Part shown: positions 1-7,700 of the stretch, in pieces
Numbering within the stretch: position 1 is the stretch's first letter
Layout of the letters: every line of letters starts with the position of its first letter
Virus record (IMG/VR): IMGVR_UViG_3300047370_000200
Location: 1-22,324 of that record
Source: a virus
Reading direction: 5' to 3' (one strand)
Length of the DNA: 22,324 nucleotides
Notes under the pieces: generated by a model
What the model saw: the letters and a program-made list of their open reading frames with translations, nothing else
Database searches by the model: none
Told to the model about the DNA's origin: nothing
Position numbers and translations under genes: made by a program

Positions 1-512
1 GCTTCTCTTTCTTCAGCTCGTGCGTCTGGTGTTTGAACGGATTGCTTAATGACATCTCTTGCTTCTTTCTGTTCAGGCGTTAGTGCTTCGTATGCTTTCT
101 GCATTTGTCTTTCTTTGCCAACCTTAACTCCCAAGAAAGATGTGGTGGTTGGTATAGCCACACCTTCATACTTACTTCCTATCGGTGGGGTAATAGTACC
201 TGTCTCCACCAACTCATTCACCAATGGCTGTGCAACCTCGACTGCCTCAACCCAATTATCAGCGACCGCATCAGCTTGGAAGTAGACTCCACTACTTATA
301 GCTATACAGCCACTCATTCCCATACTCTGAGCCTGTGCTACCACAGACTGTACTACTGTTTCCCTAGCTATCGATTCGGTGGCAATGTGGTCACGAACAT
401 CGAAAGACTTGCTAGTGCTTTCATCAGAGCTATAAACATCTCCCTTAGCACCCGACCTAGTAATCGTGCCTTTGATAATAACTTCTTCACCATCTGAAAA
501 ATATTCACTCAT
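1..512 (-). CDS. Unknown phage protein, 5' part (runs off the left edge)
   Basis: This is an open frame of at least 170 codons with no stop before the window edge, so only the N-terminal part is present. It begins MSEYFSDGEEVIIKGTITRS. An alanine/valine-rich segment follows (residues about 45-75, with SVVAQAQSMGMSGCIAISSG), and the right-hand end of the visible part is charged and helical (QKAYEALTPEQKEARDVIKQ). The ATG at 512 overlaps the stop of the upstream 81-residue gene, as elsewhere in this operon, with a G-rich stretch just before it. No transmembrane segment or signal peptide is evident. I do not recognise a family. Its place after the host-recognition genes suggests a virion accessory or late gene, but that is only context. 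The two plus-strand frames over the same DNA read as low-complexity shadows. Confidence 0.7.
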   Translation of the reverse strand, partial: MSEYFSDGEEVIIKGTITRSGAKGDVYSSDESTSKSFDVRDHIATESIARETVVQSVVAQAQSMGMSGCIAISSGVYFQADAVADNWVEAVEVAQPLVNELVETGTITPPIGSKYEGVAIPTTTSFLGVKVGKERQMQKAYEALTPEQKEARDVIKQSVQTPDARAEERE

Positions 513-750
513 CCCCTAATCCGTAATCCTCTGGTACTCCATTAATCTCATCTAAAGTAACTGGTATACCAATTTCATTAGCTTCATTAACTACTGTTGT
601 ATCTGTTACATCATATATTAAAAACTCTTTTGCACTTTCAAGCTCTTGGATTGGAGTTACATAACCACAAGTCCAATTATTTACATTATTGTAGGCAACA
701 AAATATGTAGTTTCTTCTGGAAATTTAATTTCTACTGATTCTAAACTCAC
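505..750 (-). CDS. Small acidic protein of unknown function (81 aa)
   Basis: The start is GTG at 750, placed by a GGAGG ribosome binding site six bases upstream, and it shares GTGA with the stop of the PKD/DUF285-like gene. The protein begins MSLESVEIKFPEETTYFVAY and ends with an acidic tail (VPEDYGLGDE). It has alternating hydrophobic residues suggestive of beta strands and no membrane segment. I recognise no family. Being translationally coupled behind a putative surface adhesin, it could be a chaperone or small virion partner of that protein, much as small genes follow tail-fibre genes in many phages, but nothing in the sequence proves this. Confidence 0.7.
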   Translation of the reverse strand: MSLESVEIKFPEETTYFVAYNNVNNWTCGYVTPIQELESAKEFLIYDVTDTTVVNEANEIGIPVTLDEINGVPEDYGLGDE

Positions 751-1652
751 GCCCTACCTCCATCTACAATGGTGAACCCATAATTATCGATTAAATTTCT
801 TTTAGCAGGATAAGAAGGTATCGTTGGACTAGCTGTATAAGTTGAGTCTCCCATACTCATAGTAATGTTTCTGATATTAGTGTTATTATTAGCATATTGA
901 TTAATAGCTATAAGCAACCTACCATACTCATCAGAGCTTGCTAGTTTAGTTTCAGCGTGTGTTGATTGAGAATCATTCAAAAACATATACAACATTTCTA
1001 AACCATTATTAGTTAGTCCGTTAAAATTCCATCTACTTATATCAGTTGTAACAACACCCGCACTTTGAAACATACCTTTGTAGTTATTAACCTTACTAAA
1101 ATCAAACCTACTTAAGTCTACAGTTTTATTGGAGCCTGTTCTTAAAAACATATACTGAACATTGTCTTGAGGAACAGAAGGTCTAGTTGCAAATGTAACA
1201 GAAGTCAATCCGTTCATTTTTACAAAAGCACTTTTGAAGGAATCAGTCCGATTACTACCGCCATAATTAGGATTAATTTTTCCAAAGCCACTACCAATAA
1301 CTATACTAGTATAAGCATTTTTAATATCTTGATTGTATATACCCTTAATAGCCTCGGCTCTAAATCTAGGTATTTCAATGTTACCACTTGCAGGACTTAT
1401 TGTAATATTATAAGTTCCATTGGAAACATAAGAATGAGCAGGAGCGTTAAAAGTATAGTCCTGATTAATGGTCTCTGTAGGTGAACCATCACCCCAATCA
1501 ACTACATATCGTTGGCTTCCACTAAAAGGCAACTGACACGTTTGATTTTCAGGTGTATTAACAACATAAGTTAATACTGTATTAATAGAAGGTAACAACC
1601 CACCAACACCAGCACCGAATGAACCGAAGCCCGCTCCAAACGAACCAAACAT
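747..1652 (-). CDS. Putative virion surface/adhesion protein with PKD-like and BspA/DUF285-like regions (301 aa)
   Basis: Three parts can be seen. Residues 1-20 are a Gly/Phe repeat (FGSFGAG twice), probably a flexible or virion-binding tip. Residues about 25-90 look like a PKD immunoglobulin-like domain, with the hallmark DWGDGSPTET (52-61) and HSYVSNGTYNITI (73-85). Residues about 164-227 contain repeats in the style of DUF285/BspA leucine-rich proteins: two blocks, VDLSRFDFSKVNNYKGMF and TDISRWNFNGL, then LYMF. The C-terminus (INQYANNN to IVDGGRA) is compatible with the same repeat continuing. There is no signal peptide or membrane segment, as expected for a virion protein. The gene follows the tail fibres, so binding to a host surface is likely. 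The domain calls come from motif reading only; the adhesion role is inferred. Confidence 0.7.
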   Translation of the reverse strand: MFGSFGAGFGSFGAGVGGLLPSINTVLTYVVNTPENQTCQLPFSGSQRYVVDWGDGSPTETINQDYTFNAPAHSYVSNGTYNITISPASGNIEIPRFRAEAIKGIYNQDIKNAYTSIVIGSGFGKINPNYGGSNRTDSFKSAFVKMNGLTSVTFATRPSVPQDNVQYMFLRTGSNKTVDLSRFDFSKVNNYKGMFQSAGVVTTDISRWNFNGLTNNGLEMLYMFLNDSQSTHAETKLASSDEYGRLLIAINQYANNNTNIRNITMSMGDSTYTASPTIPSYPAKRNLIDNYGFTIVDGGRA

Positions 1653-1978
1653 TACACTTCTCCGAGTGTCACCACGTTAATGATCGCAGAGGTAGCAATA
1701 CGCTCACCTGCACGAACAATAGTAGTGTAAGAACTCCCGAATGTAATTAGCTTGCCGAGCGTGTATCCAGTTCCAGTCCCATTAGGAACAGTAGTTGTTC
1801 CGTTAGGTGTTACTGATACATACGCATCTGATGCTGTTGGTGTGATAACAACGTGACGATCACTAGTTGCATCCCATACAGTCGTAGACGCTCCTGTTAA
1901 ATTTTGTGCAGACGACACTCTAAGATGTGCAAACTGCATTTTATTTTGGTATCTATCTTCTGCTATTTTTACGTTCAT
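1652..1978 (-). CDS. Small beta-rich protein of unknown function in the fibre region (108 aa)
   Basis: The protein begins MNVKIAEDRYQNKMQFAHLR and continues as a Thr/Val/Gly-rich chain (VVITPTASDAYVSVTPNGTT) with the alternating pattern of beta strands. It ends in ATSAIINVVTLGEV. It shares one base with the next gene (TAATG) and begins 34 bases after the second fibre's stop, with AAGGT ahead of the ATG. Composition and position fit a small decoration or fibre-associated protein, but I recognise no family and assign no function. Confidence 0.75.
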   Translation of the reverse strand: MNVKIAEDRYQNKMQFAHLRVSSAQNLTGASTTVWDATSDRHVVITPTASDAYVSVTPNGTTTVPNGTGTGYTLGKLITFGSSYTTIVRAGERIATSAIINVVTLGEV

Positions 1979-2011
1979 AATTTACCTTACCTTTTTGTTA
2001 AAAAATTTTGC

Positions 2012-3298
2012 TTATCCTCTAAGCATTGCTCCTTGAATGTGAATACGTGCAGAATCTCCATTAGAAGAAGCATCAGTTGTTGTTCCTTCTACATTAATTC
2101 TAAAAACTAATGGTTGACCATCTCTCATAGCTTGGGTAACAGGTAATACTGCACAAGAACTAGTGTTAAATTGTAACCCACTAGCAGTACTATATTTATT
2201 ATTTGTTAGCGTACTTAATATGTGTTCCTTATAAAGTGTAGAAGTTCCACCTCTATAGTATCTACCTCTAACAAAGCATCGTCTATTTTGTCCTAGATCT
2301 CCGCTACCAAGAAGTGTTGTCGCTCTTAGTATTAAAGCATAACATTTACTTTGCCATCCAGTTTCAGCGGTAGATAATAAGTCATTAAGATAAGTTGTTA
2401 TAATAAACTCACCTGTATTTTGACCAAAATTATTTACATACTCAATATAAGTATTAGTATCTGATGCAGGTTTAGCGGCTGTTGATCCTGCTGTCCAATA
2501 TGAACCAGAAGCAGTTGCTCCATTTGTTCCATTTATTTCAATAAATCTAGGAAATGTATTTGTTATCTGTGAATCAATATAAGATTTAATTGCTTCAGAC
2601 GTAGATAGATTAGTAGCTGTAGCAGTACCCATTGTATCATCATCTATAACATCACTTAACTTTGCAAACGGAATAGCTTTTACAGCAAAGTTTCCATTAG
2701 TATCAAACTCCATTGTAGTGTTATCAACTTTTCCTGATATAATAGAGTTAGTAACCTCAATACCTTTATTGTTATTTGCAGCACCTGCTTGTAAATTAAG
2801 TAAATCTAACTCAGAAATATTACCATTAGTATCAAAGCCTAATGCTTTATTAGCCCGTCTAGTAGTTGAGCCTACTGTATATGTAGTTGTAGATGGATCA
2901 GTTTCAGGAAAAACAACTGTTCGATTTAACTGATCATTTTGCTGTTGATTCTGTGCTACTATCCGGTCGAATGATTTATTTAAAGCCGTTGGATCAATAG
3001 TTGATCCTTCCTGAAGATCATATTCCTGAGTGTAAGGCACTTCTCTAAATATAACTACTTTGTCGTGGATAGTTAATGCAGGAGATATTGTAATAACAAC
3101 ATCTGCACCTAACTCTACGTTGCCATTAGTAGCTGATACTGTAAAAGAAAAATCAGAAGAGGGTACAATATTTCCATTAGCTAATACAATAGATACCTTA
3201 ATATCACTAACATTAAAAAAAGGTAAAGTAAATTGAAAATTAGTTTGCCCCGCTGATGGTGTAAACTCTTGTCTATTATTTGTTGTACTTAAAGCCAT
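2012..3298 (-). CDS. Tail fibre protein 2, T7 gp17-like N-terminal anchor (428 aa)
   Basis: Residues 1-165 resemble the T7-type tail-fibre N-terminal domain that joins the fibre to the tail. There is a beta-rich start (FTPSAGQTNFQFTLPFFNV), then YTQEYDLQEGSTIDPTALNK and FDRIVAQNQQQND (about 89-122), and RANKALGFDTNGN (148-160). A short stalk with NNNKGI and AIKSYIDSQ leads to a tip from about residue 246 (FPRFIEINGTNG to HIQGAMLRG) that is unlike the tip of the neighbouring fibre. The first 240 residues align closely with fibre 1, so the two genes are paralogues. The ATG at 3298 follows AAGGTAGAG. It probably binds the host receptor, either together with fibre 1 or as an alternative. Confidence 0.85.
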   Translation of the reverse strand: MALSTTNNRQEFTPSAGQTNFQFTLPFFNVSDIKVSIVLANGNIVPSSDFSFTVSATNGNVELGADVVITISPALTIHDKVVIFREVPYTQEYDLQEGSTIDPTALNKSFDRIVAQNQQQNDQLNRTVVFPETDPSTTTYTVGSTTRRANKALGFDTNGNISELDLLNLQAGAANNNKGIEVTNSIISGKVDNTTMEFDTNGNFAVKAIPFAKLSDVIDDDTMGTATATNLSTSEAIKSYIDSQITNTFPRFIEINGTNGATASGSYWTAGSTAAKPASDTNTYIEYVNNFGQNTGEFIITTYLNDLLSTAETGWQSKCYALILRATTLLGSGDLGQNRRCFVRGRYYRGGTSTLYKEHILSTLTNNKYSTASGLQFNTSSCAVLPVTQAMRDGQPLVFRINVEGTTTDASSNGDSARIHIQGAMLRG

Positions 3299-3309
3299 TC
3301 TCTACCTTT

Positions 3310-4695
3310 TTATAATATTTTTTCAATGTAAACCGTTGCGTGTATTGGTGTACCCATTCCAGTAATAGAACCAGCATCACCAATGTTTGCAACGGTTCCT
3401 GCTGTACTATTAGTTCTAAATTTTAAAGCTACTGTTGTAGTACCAGCTAATGTTAATTTACCAATACAAGAAAAATCGTGTGTTACATTAGATGCAAAAT
3501 CATTAAAACTATGTAACAATTTACCTGCAATTAAAACAGAATCGCTATTTCCTGTGTCAACAATAGCACCTTGAACAAAGTTACTATTATTATTATTATT
3601 CATACCTATATTAGCATCAGCTTTAACTAGATATGTTCCAGCGGTTAATGTAATAATATTTGCACTTACACTCATAGAGGCATCATCGGAAAATGATGCG
3701 GTTAATGGGCAGGTTGTATTACCGCTACTTGATATTGATGTGTCTCCATTTTCTTGATAAATAAACAAAGACCTAAGAACACCGTTGTTATCTACATACG
3801 CTTTAATTGATTGCTGTGTAGCACCCTTAATCGCTGAGTTGCTAGTCATAGTATCTTCATCTAAAAGAATGTCACCGACCAATGCTCTCTCTGCTACTGT
3901 ACCTGTAGCTGTGTTTCCTAGTACGCTGTTAGATGTACTAATGTCCTGTAGCTTATCATAAGTTACATTGTCATTTAAAATCTTATCTGTTGTAACCGCA
4001 TCAGTATTTAGCTTGGCTGCTGTAATACCAGAATCTTTTACAGAAATATTACCATTAACATCAAAAGTTGTAGTAACAGAATCTACTTTAGCCTCTATTA
4101 TGCTATTAACTAAATTAATACCTTTATTATTATTTCCTCCTACTGTATTTGTACTAGATAAATTTAATTCTGTTACATTACCATTAGCGTCAAACCCAAG
4201 AGCTTTGTTAGCTCGTTCTGTTTCAGTTCCTACAGTATATGTACGAGATGAATCATCTGATACTGGAAACTCTACTGTGCGGGTAAAAGAATCATTTTGC
4301 TGTTGGTTCTGTGCAACAACCCGATCAAACGCTTTGTTCAATGCTGTTGGGTCAATGGTTGCACCTTCCTGCAAATCATACTGCTGTGTGTACTCAACGT
4401 CACGTTCAATGGTAAACTTGTCACCACTACTAGATGCTGCAATAGTTATGACACCGCCCTGCGATGGGTCGCCATTAGTTGCGGATAGTTGAAATTGATC
4501 TGCGGTAGGGCTGCTTGTTACTGGTGTGAGAAGTAAGTCTAATCCGCTTCTTGTTCGTGTAACTTTAATGTCACCGTACTTTTTGTTTGCCACGCTAACT
4601 GTAGTTGCGTCAAAAAACGGAATAAGAAATGTTAATGAAGTCGTACCCGCAGTAGGAGTAAAACTAACTTTATTTGTTGTACCAGACAATGCCAT
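3310..4695 (-). CDS. Tail fibre protein 1, T7 gp17-like N-terminal anchor (461 aa)
   Basis: I take the ATG at 4695, seven bases after GAGG, rather than the in-frame TTG two codons upstream; this gives MALSGTTNKVSF, matching the paralogue's MALSTTNN. Residues 1-175 form the tail-anchor domain (RDVEYTQQYDLQEGATIDPT at 99-118, FDRVVAQNQQQND at 123-135, RANKALGFDANGN at 161-173). Residues about 185-305 are a repetitive stalk with short coil-like units (AAKLNTDAVTTDKI). Residues about 308-461 form a beta-rich tip. Its pattern, with ITLTAGTYLVKADA in the middle and paired strands at the end, recalls C1q/TNF-like jelly-roll trimer heads; I hold that fold only tentatively. Five Asn codons in a row lie in the tip. 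Confidence 0.87.
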   Translation of the reverse strand: MALSGTTNKVSFTPTAGTTSLTFLIPFFDATTVSVANKKYGDIKVTRTRSGLDLLLTPVTSSPTADQFQLSATNGDPSQGGVITIAASSSGDKFTIERDVEYTQQYDLQEGATIDPTALNKAFDRVVAQNQQQNDSFTRTVEFPVSDDSSRTYTVGTETERANKALGFDANGNVTELNLSSTNTVGGNNNKGINLVNSIIEAKVDSVTTTFDVNGNISVKDSGITAAKLNTDAVTTDKILNDNVTYDKLQDISTSNSVLGNTATGTVAERALVGDILLDEDTMTSNSAIKGATQQSIKAYVDNNGVLRSLFIYQENGDTSISSSGNTTCPLTASFSDDASMSVSANIITLTAGTYLVKADANIGMNNNNNSNFVQGAIVDTGNSDSVLIAGKLLHSFNDFASNVTHDFSCIGKLTLAGTTTVALKFRTNSTAGTVANIGDAGSITGMGTPIHATVYIEKIL

Positions 4696-4702
4696 AACCA
4701 AA

Positions 4703-4706
4703 CCTC
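4703..4706 (-). promoter_or_regulatory. Ribosome binding site that fixes the fibre 1 start
   Basis: GAGG lies seven bases before the ATG at 4695. The upstream TTG at 4701 would be only one base from it, so it is not the start. Confidence 0.6.
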
Positions 4707-4713
4707 GCTTATT

Positions 4714-4743
4714 GTTATATTAATATTTTATATTCTTTGTCAA
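4714..4743 (-). promoter_or_regulatory. Putative sigma70-type promoter for the fibre genes
   Basis: A perfect -35 hexamer TTGACA (4743-4738) is followed after 18 bases by TATAAC (4719-4714), five of six matches to the -10 consensus. The -35 lies in the last codons of the 1629-residue gene, and the -10 just after its stop. The 13 bases AAAAGACTTGACA are also found at the capsid promoter. A transcript from here would start only about a dozen bases before the fibre 1 ATG. The region is AT-rich, so chance -10 matches are common; the perfect -35 and the repetition are the support. Confidence 0.5.
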
Positions 4744-7700
4744 GTCTTTTAATATTTTTTCTTCTGTTTTAATTCGTAAAAGTTCTGGTATGTTTTCATC
4801 ATCCCTTTCCAGTTCCTTTATTTCTCTTTGGAATTTATCGTATTCTGTTTCTTTTGATTTTTTAATTAATGTTGTAGGTGCTTCTACAAACCATTTATAA
4901 GCATTTGCAATGTTAATACCTGTTAATGGCTGAACAGCTATGTTTCCAAGTTTTGTTGATTTAGATATAAAATTATTTCCATTTTGCTTAAACCACTCAT
5001 CGCCTAAACCATATTTACTAGCTACATTCCATTCATAAATCATTTTTTGAATTTCACTAAACTCTTTAGCATCGTTTAAAACAGCATCAAAAGGAGTTCT
5101 GGTTAACTCAAATCCATCAATCAAACTTGAAACCATTGAAAAACTAGCACCCAAACTACCTAAATTAACAGTCAAAAGATTTTTTGCAAACCTTTCCGCA
5201 GCAGGAACATCAAAATCTTCTCTTAATAATTTCCCTTCTGCTTCAAAATTTTGCCTTAATCTTTCTTCCATTAATTCTTGAGCCGTAGTATTTATACCAG
5301 ATATAATTAAGTTATTTATTGCTAAGTAACCAGCTGTTCTTCCAGCTATTTGTAAATCTTTTTGAGTTAAAGTTCCCATTTCTTTTTTATTAACGAGTTT
5401 TACAGCACTTTTATAATTAAGATAATAGAGTTTATTTTTTTGTGAAGAAAAAGCAAAAGCCATTCTTAATAAAGGATTTTTACTTTGAGCCAAAGATGGT
5501 CTTGAAACAGCCTCAAAAGAAGGCTGAGTTTTCATTATTACATCTATAACTAAATTTTCAACTTCTTTATTAAATTGTTCATTAGATAATTCTTTTTTAG
5601 AATCAATAACCTTTTGTTCCATAGATCGATAAATAGACCCAATAACTTTAGCGTCCATATTTTTTATCATTTCAAAACCACGTTCATCTTTTTTAGATAT
5701 TTTTTGATCGCTATAAATATGACCAGTACGACCATCATATCTTGCTCTAAGATAATCAGATTTAGCTGACATTTCTTGAATAGATGCTGGCTTAGTAGTA
5801 AAAGCATTATTCATTATTTTTACATATTTTGAATCCATTACAGCAGCAGCAGTAGACATAGATGCTAACTGCATAGAAGCTACTTTTGGATTTAACTTTA
5901 AGGCTCTTCCACCTAAATACTTCATTGATGAATCAATTAATTTATTAACTTCTTTTTCGCCAAATCGTTCGCCCTTAAAAGGAGAGCCAGCTTCATTTAA
6001 TCCTTTTATGTAATTTTTATATGCTTTATATTCAACGCCACGACCTATTTGTTCATAACGATCTGCAAAACTTTCCCCTTCTTTATAGCTATCTTTAGAC
6101 TCCATTCTGTTTATCAAATTATTAATATCACGAAGAACAGAACCACGCCCAAAATATAAAGATACAATTCTTGTAGTTTGATTAAGCATTAACTCTGGAT
6201 TATATATTAACAAAGGATTATCAGAATTAGTACGAGCTTTAAACCTTCCGCTACTATCTGCAAATGTTTGAATAAATTGTTCATTAAATCCACGACCCTT
6301 ATCTAAATCAATATCTTTTAGCAATACTTCGCTAGATAAATTTTTACCTACTCGTAATCTTGCTCCAGTATAAGTAGAAATAGATAATGGATAGCCATTT
6401 ATCTCCATTGATCTTTCATCTGTATATGCACTTAGCTCTCGATATGCTGCAACCATTGCATCTGAAACTTCTGTTTCATTATTTTTACGCATATAATTTT
6501 CTATATCTTTATAAGCAGACTCATTAATAAAAAATGTTTTACGACCTGTTCCAGCTTTCCAACCAACCTTTGTGCTTTCATTCCAAGTTTCTATATCACG
6601 GTATCCTAAATAAATTCGTGATCTATCTGCTACACCAAGTTTAATCTTAATAGATTGCCCAGAGGAATCTGTTACAGTAAACTCTTGTTTATCTGCATTT
6701 TTAGAAAAATTTAATTTAGACATACGAGTTGCCACAGGAGACATTATATCCTGAACAGATAATATTACTTTATAAATATCAGCTTCTGATTGTTCTAACT
6801 TAGTTTGATATTTAGTAAATTCACCTTTACTATTAAAATAATCAAGAGATTCTGCAATCCCTCTTGGTATTAACTCACCGCCAACTTTAAATTTTTTAGT
6901 TAAATCTATAAGCGGTCTTGCTTTAGAATCTAAATCTATTTCAGGTCTTGATGCTATAATTTCTTTTTGCACAGCAGCTTCATAAAAAGATTTACTTTTA
7001 GAATATAATTTAATTTCCTGAGTAATTTTATTCATTTGATGCACATAACCATTAAGAGCGTCAGAAGTTAAACGCAATTCGGAAGCACTCATTTCCGAAA
7101 TAGGTTTTGGTTTAGCAACAGAAAGCATTAAATCAATATTTTCTAATACTTGTCTTTCTTCAACACTTGTAGCTTTTTGTTTTAACTTAGGTAGTTGATC
7201 GACTAATTTACCAGCATCAGTTGCGGTTATTACATCCTCAATATTTTTAGCTATATCAGGTCTAACCTTGCGGCTTTTTACTAACCTACGAGCTTCTGTT
7301 ACAGCAAAGTTTAAATCAGATTTAGCCTGTTTAATATTATATTGATCTATAACTTTTGCTACTTGTTCGTTAAATTGTTTTAAATATTTTTCTCTAGTTT
7401 TATCCGTCTTAGCCCCAGCAATTTTTCTTAAAGGTACAATTACTTTATCTCTTGTACTTTTAGGCATTGAATTAATAATATCCTGTGCTTCTTTTTGTGA
7501 AGAAACAATTTTATCAGAAATAGATTTAACTGCACCAGTAGCGGCTTTTTGCGATTCTTTTAAAACAACACGCAACATTTCTGCTTCAGTCATATCTACA
7601 CGCTTAGACATATCTTTTATGCCAATAACTTTTTCTATTGTTTGCAATCTTCCTGTAGCACGATCAAGAATAGTTGTTGCACGATCTGCAAATTGTGCTG

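Noticed and set aside
105-497. 130-codon plus-strand frame at the left end
   Set aside because: It is antisense to the partial minus-strand gene, whose codons and amino-acid composition are far more protein-like.
3968-4492. 174-codon plus-strand frame
   Set aside because: It lies wholly antisense to the fibre 1 gene, has the Ser/Leu/Val-rich composition of a shadow, and has no ribosome site.
2012-4695. Diversity-generating retroelement variable region in the fibre tips
   Set aside because: There is no template repeat, no reverse transcriptase and no C-type-lectin-like end in the window; the shared DNA is the conserved anchor, not the tip.
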